A stretch of DNA of 64,000 nucleotides from contig NZ_JAUSWW010000001.1 of the NCBI RefSeq assembly GCF_030815415.1, positions 7,750,001 to 7,814,000 on the forward strand, written 5' to 3'. Shown piece by piece: positions 16,362 through 23,764 of the stretch. The notes under the pieces were generated by a model that searched no databases, was not told the origin of the DNA, and saw only the letters and a list, made by a program, of their open reading frames with translations. This DNA is from Streptomyces canus (GTDB taxonomy: Bacteria; Actinomycetota; Actinomycetes; Streptomycetales; Streptomycetaceae). The position numbers and the translations under genes are program-made. Position 1 is the first letter of the stretch. Each line of letters starts with the position of its first letter.

Positions 16362-18058
16362 CGGGCGCCCTCCTCTGCCGTCTGCCAGCGGTAGCCGCGC
16401 GGCGTCACCATGCGCCCCGCGATGTCACGGGTCGCCGTGTTGCCCACGGTCACCACCGTCATCATGTCGACCGTCGCCGGATCCAGGGAGCCCAGTGACG
16501 TGAGACGACTGGACTCGTCCGGCCGCGACGCGTTCCGTACGACACCGACCGGCGTCGTCGGCTCCCGGTGCCCGGCGAGGATCGCGAGCGCCTTCGGCAG
16601 CTGCCAGTCCCGGCCGCGCGAGCGGGGGTTGTAGAAGGTGACCACGATGTCCGCCTCGGCCGCCGCACGCACCCGCCGCTCGATGACCTCCCACGGAGTG
16701 TGCAGGTCGGAGAGGCTGATGGACACGTGGTCGTGACCGAGGGGCGCACCGAGAAGGGCCGCCGCGGCGAGGGCGGCGGTCACCCCCGGTACGCCGATCA
16801 CGTCGATGTCGTCGGACGCCTCGGCGAGCGCGGGGGAGGCCATGGCGTACACGCCCGCGTCCCCGCTGCCGATCAGCGCGACGGCCTGCCCCTCACGGGC
16901 CTGCGCCACAGCGGTCCGCGCCCGCTCCTCCTCGGCCCCGAGCCCCGACTCCAGGATCCGGGTGCCGGGCCGCAGCAGATCGCGGATCTGGTCGACGTAC
17001 TGGTCAAGGCCGACGAGCACCGAAGCCCGCCGCAACTCCGCCTTCGCGCGGGGCGTGAGCAGGTCCCGGGCGCCGGGGCCGAGCCCCACGACCGCGAGCC
17101 GGCCGCGCGCGGGACGCCGTACGACGGCACAGGTCGCCATGGCCGGCAGCCCGTCCGCACGCTCCGACTTCCGCTTGGGGACGAGGAGTTCGCCGCCCCG
17201 GACGAGCGCGGCGGCCTCCGCCACCGACGGCGTGCCCACGGCGGCGAGGGGCGCGTCCGAGGGGTTCGGGACCTCGACGGACGCCAACTCCGCGGCGGAG
17301 TACGTCACCAGGGGCACGCCGAGCCGCTGAGCCGCCCCGACGATGCCGGCCTCCTCGGACTTGGCGTCCACGGTGGCCAGTTCGGCGACCGACGCGGCCG
17401 ACAGCCCGGCGTCCCGCAGCACACCCTCGATCAGGCCCAGCACCTCGTCCACCGGCGCTCCCTTCGAGGCACCGACCCCGACGACGAGGGACGGCGGCCG
17501 CAGCACGACCTCGCGCTCGGTGGCCTCGGCGAGACGGTCGGTGAGACGGACGGAGTAGTCGCCCTCCTCCGTGACCTTCAGCGCGGGCAGCGGCCACGTG
17601 AAGTCCGCCTTGAAAGCCACCGGTTCACCGTCGAGCAGCGCCCGCGACACCGCGGCCACATCACCCTCCACCGGGAACCCGAGCGTGTCCAGGCCCGGCA
17701 GCCCGACGGCGTCCGTGGCCGTCGTCACCACGGGCTCCGCGCCCAGCAACTCCCCGACCTCACGGGCGAGTTCATTGGCGCCACCGCCATGCCCGCCGAC
17801 CAGCGACACGGCGAACCGCCCGCCCTCGTCGACACACACCACACCCGGGTCCGACGACTTGTCGCCGAGCAGTGGCGCGACCAGCCGCACCACCGCCCCC
17901 GTGGCGAGGAAACACACGAGCTGCTCGCACTCCGCGAACGCGGCCCGTACGGCATCCCCGACGGGACCCTCGTACACACGCGTCCGCTCCGGCCACGCCG
18001 CGGCCAGCCGGTCCCGCGCAGCCGCCCCCGCCGAGGTGGCGGAAATGAGGCCGATCAC
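16358..18058 (-). CDS. cobJ: CbiG-CobJ fusion: cobalt-precorrin 5A hydrolase / precorrin-3B C17-methyltransferase
   Basis: A 566-residue two-part protein. Residues 1 to about 310 are CbiG-like: MIGLISATSAG, LVCFLATGAVVRLVAPLL, SLVGGHGGGANELA and the C-terminal SLVVGVGASKGAP part. CbiG opens the lactone and releases C-20 as acetaldehyde in the cobalt-early pathway. From about residue 316 follows the SAM-dependent CobJ/CbiH methyltransferase: LAVVGLGPGARDLLTPRA, GSGDAGVYAMA, VIGVPGVTAALAAAALLGAPLGHD and VTFYNPRSRGRDWQL. The product couples ring contraction steps. Start and stop overlap cobL and cbiC by four bases each. Confidence 0.92.
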   Translation of the reverse strand: MIGLISATSAGAAARDRLAAAWPERTRVYEGPVGDAVRAAFAECEQLVCFLATGAVVRLVAPLLGDKSSDPGVVCVDEGGRFAVSLVGGHGGGANELAREVGELLGAEPVVTTATDAVGLPGLDTLGFPVEGDVAAVSRALLDGEPVAFKADFTWPLPALKVTEEGDYSVRLTDRLAEATEREVVLRPPSLVVGVGASKGAPVDEVLGLIEGVLRDAGLSAASVAELATVDAKSEEAGIVGAAQRLGVPLVTYSAAELASVEVPNPSDAPLAAVGTPSVAEAAALVRGGELLVPKRKSERADGLPAMATCAVVRRPARGRLAVVGLGPGARDLLTPRAKAELRRASVLVGLDQYVDQIRDLLRPGTRILESGLGAEEERARTAVAQAREGQAVALIGSGDAGVYAMASPALAEASDDIDVIGVPGVTAALAAAALLGAPLGHDHVSISLSDLHTPWEVIERRVRAAAEADIVVTFYNPRSRGRDWQLPKALAILAGHREPTTPVGVVRNASRPDESSRLTSLGSLDPATVDMMTVVTVGNTATRDIAGRMVTPRGYRWQTAEEGAR

Positions 18059-19287
18059 TGAGCAACTCCTTCTTCAGGGTCGGGGATTCGGACCCCCCAC
18101 AACAGAAAAACAGGATTGGTGGCCGCCAGCCGGGTCACCTCACCCGGCAGCGGCGCGAGCCGCGAGGACTGCAACAGCACCCCGTCACAGGTGAACCCGG
18201 CACCGGTGAGCGCCTCACGCACCGCCGGCACCCGGTCGATCGCCGCCATCGCGACCACGACCGTCCGCCGGGCCCGTCGCGCACACGCCGTGACGATGGC
18301 GGGCAGCTCGCGCCCCCCGCCGCCGATGAACACGGCGTCCGGGTCGTCGAGATCGGACAGCACGGTCGGCGCGGCCCCGTGCACGGCCCGTACGTCGACA
18401 CCGTGCGCCGCCGCGTTGGCGCGGATCCGCTCGACGCCGTCCCGGGTCTTCTCGACCGCGACGACGGCGGCCCCGAACCGCGCGCACTCCACCGCCACGG
18501 ACCCGGAGCCCGCGCCGATGTCCCAGACCAGCTCACCGAGCCGGGGACCGAGCCGCGCCAGCGCCAGCGCCCGCACCTCGAACTTGGTGATCATCGAGTC
18601 GCGGTGGGTGAACTCGCCCTCGTCCAGGGCCCATTGCGCGGGCCCGGGCGTGGTCCCGGCGACCGTCCGCACGGCACCGAGCGCCCGCGCCCCGTCCAGA
18701 CACAGCACCACGCTCACCGCCGTCCCCCAGTCCCGGGCGGCGGCCTCGGCGGGCGTGACCCGCTCGACGCGCTCCTCCGGCGACCCGAGCGCGGACGCCA
18801 CGACGAGGATTCGGTCGTCGGCCCGGAGCGCGGCCCCGATCTCCGCGGGCCCGGCCTCCGGCCCGGTCAGCACGGCGACCTTGGGCCGCGCCCGGCACAC
18901 GTTGACGGCCGTCCGCAGGTCTCTGCCGTGTGCGCTGACCACCACGGCGTCGTCCCACGGCAGCCCGGCGCGCGCGAAGGCGGCGGCGACGGAGGAGACC
19001 CCGGGACGGACATCGAGCCGCTCGGCCCCGAACCGCTCGGCCAGCACCCGGACGATCCCGAAGAACCCGGGGTCGCCGGAGGCCAGCACGACCACCCGGT
19101 CCTGCTTGTCCAGATGCCGCTCGATGACGTCCAGCGCGGGCGCGAGCGGCCCGAGGACGACCTGCTCGACGTCCCCGGGGACGGCCGCGGACGCCAGATG
19201 ACGCCGACCGCCCACGACCAGCCGGGCCCCGGCCAGCACCTCGGCGGGAACCGGCGTCCCCGTGCCCGTACCGAAGACCGTGATCAC
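18055..19287 (-). CDS. cobL: Precorrin-6Y C5,15-methyltransferase (CbiE-CbiT fusion)
   Basis: A 410-residue bifunctional enzyme methylating C-5 and C-15 and decarboxylating the C-12 acetate. The N-terminal CbiE part shows VVLASGDPGFFGIVRVLAERF and RPGVSSVAAAFARAGLPWDDAVVVSAHGR. The C-terminal CbiT part holds EFTHRDSMITKFEVRALALARLGP and the SAM loop WDIGAGSGSVAVECAR. The GTG at 19287 (VITVFGTG) overlaps the TGA of cobM, giving GTGA. A frame that remains open to 19476 overlaps cobM and is not used. Size matches the fused CobL of actinobacteria and Pseudomonas. Confidence 0.93.
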   Translation of the reverse strand: MITVFGTGTGTPVPAEVLAGARLVVGGRRHLASAAVPGDVEQVVLGPLAPALDVIERHLDKQDRVVVLASGDPGFFGIVRVLAERFGAERLDVRPGVSSVAAAFARAGLPWDDAVVVSAHGRDLRTAVNVCRARPKVAVLTGPEAGPAEIGAALRADDRILVVASALGSPEERVERVTPAEAAARDWGTAVSVVLCLDGARALGAVRTVAGTTPGPAQWALDEGEFTHRDSMITKFEVRALALARLGPRLGELVWDIGAGSGSVAVECARFGAAVVAVEKTRDGVERIRANAAAHGVDVRAVHGAAPTVLSDLDDPDAVFIGGGGRELPAIVTACARRARRTVVVAMAAIDRVPAVREALTGAGFTCDGVLLQSSRLAPLPGEVTRLAATNPVFLLWGVRIPDPEEGVAQ

Positions 19288-20102
19288 GTACTCGCACCCC
19301 GCTGCCGCAACGCCCGGCGGGCCTCCGGGTCGGCCTTGCGGTACCCGTGGAAGTGGCCGGGGTGGTAGAGGTGCGAGCGCGTGCCCTCGGCGTCGAGCGC
19401 CGGGCCGACGAGGAAGAGGGTGTGCTTCCAGAGCTTGTGCTCCTTGACGGTCTCCTCCAGCGTCTCGATCGTGCACCGCACGATGAGCTCCTCGGGCCAG
19501 GTGGCCTGGTAGGCGACGACGACGGGGGTGGCGGTCGGATAGCCGCCCTCGAGCAGCTCCCGCACGAGCTGCCCGCTACGGGCCGCCGACAGGAAGATCG
19601 CCATGGTGGTCCCGTGCTTGGCGAACTCCCGCACCTCCTCGCCGGGCGGCATCGGCGTCTTGCCGCCGCCGAGCCGGGTCAGCACGACGGACTGCGCGAC
19701 CTCCGGGATGGTCAGCTCCCGCCGGGCGAGCGCGGCGACGGCGGAGAACGCGGAGACGCCGGGGATCACCTCGGTGGCGATCCCGATCCGGTCGCACCGG
19801 TCGAGCTGCTCCTGGGTGCCGCCCCACAGGGCGGGGTCGCCGGAGTGGATACGGGCGACGCGCAGGCCCTCGGCGACGGCCCGCTCGTACACGGCGACGA
19901 CGTCCTCCAGGGACATGGTCGCCGAGTCGAGGATCTCCGCGCCTGCGCGGGCGTGCTCCAGAACCTCCGCCTGGACCAGGCTGGCCGCCCAGATCACGAC
20001 GTCGGCCTCGGCGATCGCGCGCGCGGCACGGAACGTCAGCAGGTCGGCGGCGCCGGGGCCGGCACCGACGAAGGTCACCTTGCCGGCAGGGGCGTCGGCC
20101 AT
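19284..20102 (-). CDS. cobM: Precorrin-4 C11-methyltransferase
   Basis: A 272-residue SAM-dependent tetrapyrrole methylase, and the first gene of the leftward cobM-cobL-cobJ-cbiC-cbiX-cobC operon. Motifs are VTFVGAGPGAADLLTFRA (P-loop-like SAM site), RIHSGDPALWGGTQEQLDRC, VIPGVSAFSAVAALARRELTIPEV and VVVAYQATWPEELIVR. The ATG at 20102 has GAGAGGA eight bases ahead; an upstream ATG at 20132 is less likely. It diverges from a ZIP transporter gene, and no cobalamin riboswitch elements are visible in the short gap, so this operon is not obviously under the same control as the cobD operon. Confidence 0.94.
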   Translation of the reverse strand: MADAPAGKVTFVGAGPGAADLLTFRAARAIAEADVVIWAASLVQAEVLEHARAGAEILDSATMSLEDVVAVYERAVAEGLRVARIHSGDPALWGGTQEQLDRCDRIGIATEVIPGVSAFSAVAALARRELTIPEVAQSVVLTRLGGGKTPMPPGEEVREFAKHGTTMAIFLSAARSGQLVRELLEGGYPTATPVVVAYQATWPEELIVRCTIETLEETVKEHKLWKHTLFLVGPALDAEGTRSHLYHPGHFHGYRKADPEARRALRQRGAST

Positions 20103-20191
20103 GGTTTCGGGTCCTCTCGAACGAAGATTCACGGAGATTCACAGGGCAGCTGGATGTGCGCGCACAGGGCCTGATCGGATACGAAGGGCCC

Positions 20192-20920
20192 ATGGCGGTG
20201 TTCGTCGCGCTCGGCGCGTTCCTGATGACGTTGGCCGGCGGCTGGACGGCACAACGCGTCACCGACCGCCGTCACCTCGTCCTCGGCCTGGCCGGCGGCC
20301 TGATGCTGGGCGTGGTGGGCCTGGACCTGCTGCCGGAGGCGCTGGAGGCGGCGGGCACCGAGGTGTTCGGCGTACCGGCGGCACTCCTGCTGTTCGTGGC
20401 CGGCTTCCTGTTGGCCCATCTGGTGGAACGTCTGCTGGCGGTCCGCCAGGCGGCCCACGGCGGCGAGGAGCACGACGGCCGGGTCCCCGAGGTGGGCCTG
20501 ACGGCCGCGGCCGCGATGGTCGGTCACAGCGCGATGGACGGAGTGGCGATCGGCGCGGCCTTCCAGGTCGGCGGCGGCATGGGTACGGCCGTGGCCCTGG
20601 CGGTGATCGCCCACGACTTCGCGGACGGCTTCAACACGTACACGATCACGAGTCTGTACGGCAACGCCCGCCGCAAAGCCCTCGCGATGCTGTTCGCGGA
20701 CGCGGTGGCCCCGGTGGCGGGAGCCGCGTCCACCCTGTTCCTCACCATCCCTGAGCAGCTGCTCGGCGCCTATCTGGGTTTCTTCGGCGGAGCGCTCCTC
20801 TACCTGGCGGCGGCCGAGATCCTCCCCGAGGCGCACCACCAACACCCCGCCCGCTCGACCCTGTTGTGCACGGTCGCGGGCGCGGCGTTCATCTGGCTGG
20901 TGGTCGGCATCGCCGACTGA
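20192..20920 (+). CDS. ZIP-family metal transporter
   Basis: A membrane protein of about 242 residues with seven to eight hydrophobic segments (AVFVALGAFLMTLAGGW, LVLGLAGGLMLGVVGLDLLPEAL, MAVALAVIAHDFADGFNTYT-type helix). The His-rich transport helices VGHSAMDGVAIGAAF and AVIAHDFADGFNT match ZIP metal importers. The loop GGEEHDGRVPEV between segments could bind metal. It is the only plus-strand gene in the cobalamin region and diverges from cobM, so cobalt or zinc supply is a natural guess. The start is uncertain: an ATG at 20156 has AGGG at good spacing but gives an odd polar N terminus, while 20192 gives a clean membrane start. Confidence 0.85.
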   Translation: MAVFVALGAFLMTLAGGWTAQRVTDRRHLVLGLAGGLMLGVVGLDLLPEALEAAGTEVFGVPAALLLFVAGFLLAHLVERLLAVRQAAHGGEEHDGRVPEVGLTAAAAMVGHSAMDGVAIGAAFQVGGGMGTAVALAVIAHDFADGFNTYTITSLYGNARRKALAMLFADAVAPVAGAASTLFLTIPEQLLGAYLGFFGGALLYLAAAEILPEAHHQHPARSTLLCTVAGAAFIWLVVGIAD

Positions 20921-20946
20921 GCCTCTGGCGGGCGGACCGGGGGGTG

Positions 20947-21696
20947 TCACAGCTTGCCGCCCCGACCGCCGCCGCGCGGGGCGGGCGCGATAAGTGTGGA
21001 GAGATAGGGCAGCGCGGCCTCGCCGAGCTCGGAGGCAGGCCGCACCGACTCCTCCGGCAGCCCGAGCGCGGACCCCCATACGGCGTCGTCGATCCGCCCG
21101 GTCTCCCGCAGCGCCTCGGCGACCTCCTGCGCCTGCCGCCCGAACTTGTACGCCACCACGGTCCCGGGCCCGGCAAGGGCCTCCTTGAGCGCCGCGGCCC
21201 CGGCGGTCACCGGCACGAGGGTCAGCGGCTCGGTCCCCTCGGTGAGCACGGCACCGGAACGGGCGGCGAGATCCTGCATGGCGGTGATGCCCGGCACGGT
21301 CTCCACGACGGTCCCCGGCACGAGCTCGGCGATGGTCTGCGCGAGATAGGTGAAGGTGGAGTACACGTTCGGATCACCGATGGTGGCGAAGGCGACACAG
21401 GAGTGCTCGGCGAGCAGCTGGGCGACCCGCTCCCCGGCGGCGTCCCAGGCGGTCTCGCGCCGGGCCCGGTCGGTCCGCTCGTTCAGCGCGAACACGACCC
21501 GTACGACCTTCTCCTGACCCACGTAGTGCAGGACCGTCGCCTCGGCCCGCCCCCGCTCCCCGCCATCTTTTCCATCGAACGCAGCCATCACCGGCACGAC
21601 GACGACATCGGCGGCCCGCAGAGCGTTGACGCCCTTGACGGTCACCAACTCCGGATCACCGGGCCCTACCCCGACCCCGACCAGCTTGCTGCTCAT
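20947..21696 (-). CDS. cobI: Precorrin-2 C20-methyltransferase
   Basis: A 249-residue SAM methylase converting precorrin-2 to precorrin-3A. It begins KLVGVGVGPGDPELVTVKGVNALR and contains ATIGDPNVYSTFTYLAQTI, ETVPGITAMQDLAARSG and the late YKFGRQAQEVAEAL. Its ATG at 21696 overlaps the TGA of cobB (ATGA), so it is the last gene of the riboswitch-controlled cobD operon. An in-frame ATG at 21708 lies within cobB and would weaken coupling. It converges on the ZIP gene with 26 bases between the stops. Confidence 0.94.
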   Translation of the reverse strand: MSSKLVGVGVGPGDPELVTVKGVNALRAADVVVVPVMAAFDGKDGGERGRAEATVLHYVGQEKVVRVVFALNERTDRARRETAWDAAGERVAQLLAEHSCVAFATIGDPNVYSTFTYLAQTIAELVPGTVVETVPGITAMQDLAARSGAVLTEGTEPLTLVPVTAGAAALKEALAGPGTVVAYKFGRQAQEVAEALRETGRIDDAVWGSALGLPEESVRPASELGEAALPYLSTLIAPAPRGGGRGGKL

Positions 21697-23165
21697 GACG
21701 TCCGGCACCTCTCCACGAACCGACGGGCGACACCGGGCTGCGACGCCCAGTGCGTGTGCACATAACTCGCGTGCACCCCTTCTTGTACGAAACCTTCGAC
21801 CCGCCGTTGAGGGGCGCGCACACCCCAGGCGGGAGTCGCCCCCGAGCCCGGCTCGACGACGGTCCGATGAAACTCGTGCCCGCGCATCCGGGTCCCGGCG
21901 ACGGCGAGGGCACTGTCACTCACGGCCACGGCATCCCGGTACCCGAGCGTCAGCCGCTCGCTCATCCGCGCGGAAGCGTCGAGCACCCCGCACATCGGCA
22001 GCCCGTCGAGCTCCCGGCACAGATAGAGCAGCCCGGCACACTCGGCGGCCACGGGAGCACCGCTGAGAGCGAGCTCCCCGATGGCCTTGCGCAGCGGCTC
22101 GTTGGCGGACAACTGGGACGCATACACCTCGGGAAACCCACCCCCGATGACCAACCCACGGGTACCGTCAGGCAGTTGCTCGTCACGGAGCGGATCGAAC
22201 GCCACGACGACGGCCCCGGCAGCGATGAGCAACTCGGCATGCTCGGCGTAGGAAAAGGTGAACGCGGACCCACCGGCAACGGCGACCACCGGGGCCTTCA
22301 GCCCGTCCGGGGGTGCCCCCTCTGGGGGAGTTCGAGGACGAGGCCTTTCGGGCCGAAAGCGGGGGTCTGGGGGCGCAGCCCCCAGGGTCGGGACGGGAAG
22401 GGGCGGAGGGGGCGAAGAAGCCAGGACCTCAGCCGCGTCCCAGGCCGCACAGGACAACACACCCGCACCCCGCGCCAACCCCACCAGCGCCTCAAGATCA
22501 CACCCGGCGGAAACCTGCGCGGCCATCGCCGCCACCGCGTCCACCGCCTCCGCCCGCCGCTCGGCGACCGGCACCAACCCCAGATGCCGCGACGGCGTAT
22601 CCACCTGAGCCACCCGCCGCAACACCCCGAGCACCGGCACCCCGGCCGAGTCCAACGCCTCCCGCAACAACTCCTCATGCCGATCCGACGCGACCTTGTT
22701 GAGGATCACGCCCCCGACCCGCACCTCGGGATCCCAGGAGGCGAACCCGTGCACCAGCGCCGCCACCGACCGCGACTGCGACGACGCGTCCACGACCAGC
22801 ACCACCGGCGCCCGGAGCAACTTCGCCACATGAGCCGTGGACGCCAGCTCACCTTCCCCCGCGGCCCCGTCGTACAGTCCCATCACCCCCTCGACGACGG
22901 CGATGTCACACCCGCGCGCCCCATGCGCGAACAGCGGCCCGACCAACTCGGACCCGCACAGATACGCGTCGAGATTCCGCCCCACCCGCCCGGTGGCGAG
23001 CGCGTGATACCCGGGATCGATGTAGTCGGGACCCACCTTGTGCGGAGACACGGCAAGCCCCCGCGCGGCGAACGCGGCCATCAACCCCGTGGCCACGGTG
23101 GTCTTGCCGCTGCCCGACGAGGGCGCGGCGATGACCAGCCGAGGAACGGAAACGGACGAGGACAT
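21693..23165 (-). CDS. cobB: Cobyrinate / hydrogenobyrinate a,c-diamide synthase
   Basis: A 490-residue glutamine amidotransferase that amidates the a and c acetate groups. The N-terminal ATPase domain has the P-loop APSSGSGKTTV and the KVGPDYIDPGYH substrate loop. The C-terminal class I-like domain has EVYASQLSANEPLR, the catalytic Cys in AAECAGLLYL and the His in GHEFH. Between them, residues about 249-291 (a Pro-rich stretch including PPPPLPVPTLGAAPPDPRF and RPRTPPEGAPPDG) are encoded by an inserted dispersed repeat (22293-22421) in frame. The ATG at 23165 overlaps the stop of cobO (TGATG); GTG codons at 23168 and 23171 are alternatives. Confidence 0.92.
   Translation of the reverse strand: MSSSVSVPRLVIAAPSSGSGKTTVATGLMAAFAARGLAVSPHKVGPDYIDPGYHALATGRVGRNLDAYLCGSELVGPLFAHGARGCDIAVVEGVMGLYDGAAGEGELASTAHVAKLLRAPVVLVVDASSQSRSVAALVHGFASWDPEVRVGGVILNKVASDRHEELLREALDSAGVPVLGVLRRVAQVDTPSRHLGLVPVAERRAEAVDAVAAMAAQVSAGCDLEALVGLARGAGVLSCAAWDAAEVLASSPPPPLPVPTLGAAPPDPRFRPERPRPRTPPEGAPPDGLKAPVVAVAGGSAFTFSYAEHAELLIAAGAVVVAFDPLRDEQLPDGTRGLVIGGGFPEVYASQLSANEPLRKAIGELALSGAPVAAECAGLLYLCRELDGLPMCGVLDASARMSERLTLGYRDAVAVSDSALAVAGTRMRGHEFHRTVVEPGSGATPAWGVRAPQRRVEGFVQEGVHASYVHTHWASQPGVARRFVERCRTS
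22293..22421. repeat. Dispersed GC-rich repeat inserted in frame in cobB
   Basis: On the plus strand this stretch reads CTTCAGCCCGTCCGG, then a nested hairpin (CCCCC-TCT-GGGGG at 22316-22328), CGAGGACGAGGCC, GGGCCGA, a GGGGGCGCAGCCCCC hairpin and GGGACGGGAAGGGGCGG. The same blocks in the same order make up the intergenic repeat at 906-1047. It keeps the cobB reading frame open and codes for about 43 extra Pro/Arg-rich residues in the interdomain linker. Confidence 0.85.
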
Positions 23166-23764
23166 CACCACTCGATACCCCGCTGCCCCTTCTGCCCGGC
23201 ATCCATGGGGTGCTTGACCTTGGACATGTCGGTCACGAGATCGGCGAGGTCGACCAGCTTCTCGGGAGCGTTCCGCCCGGTGATGACGACGTGCTGCGTG
23301 CCCGGCCGGTCCCGCAGCACGGAGATCACCTCATCGGTGTCCACCCACCCCCAGTGCATGGGATAGGCGAACTCGTCGAGCACGTACAGCTGATACGTCT
23401 CGGCGGCCAGGTCCCGCTTGACCTGCTCCCAGCCCTCCCGGGCCTTCTCCTCGTTGTCCATCTGCTGGTCGCGCTGGACCCAGGACCAGCCCTCACCCAT
23501 CTTGTGCCAGTCGACGGAGCCACCCTCGCCACTGGCGCCGAGCACCCGCAGCGCGTTCTCCTCGCCGACCTTCCACTTCGCCGACTTGACGAACTGGAAC
23601 ACCCCGATGGGCCACCCCTGGTTCCAGGCCCGCAGCGCGAGCCCGAAGGCGGCGGTCGACTTCCCCTTGCCGATCCCCGTATGCACGACCACCAAAGGCC
23701 GATTACGACGCTGACGCGTGGTCAGGCCGTCGTCCGGCACCACACTCGGCTGCCCCTGAGGCAT
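23165..23764 (-). CDS. cobO: Cob(I)yrinic acid a,c-diamide adenosyltransferase
   Basis: A 199-residue CobO/BtuR enzyme that attaches the 5'-deoxyadenosyl ligand to cobalt. The ATP-binding P-loop is HTGIGKGKSTAAFGLALRA near the N terminus, followed by VFQFVKSAKW, YQLYVLDEFAYPMHWGW and VVITGRNAPEKLVDLADLVTDM, all typical of the family, then the conserved final KHPMDAGQKGQRGIEW. The ATG shares a base with the TAA of the chlI/D gene (TAATG), and its own TGA shares a base with the cobB ATG. Confidence 0.95.
   Translation of the reverse strand: MPQGQPSVVPDDGLTTRQRRNRPLVVVHTGIGKGKSTAAFGLALRAWNQGWPIGVFQFVKSAKWKVGEENALRVLGASGEGGSVDWHKMGEGWSWVQRDQQMDNEEKAREGWEQVKRDLAAETYQLYVLDEFAYPMHWGWVDTDEVISVLRDRPGTQHVVITGRNAPEKLVDLADLVTDMSKVKHPMDAGQKGQRGIEW

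Noticed and set aside
20103..20191. Cobalamin riboswitch between cobM and the ZIP gene
   Set aside because: The gap is too short and lacks the core motifs.
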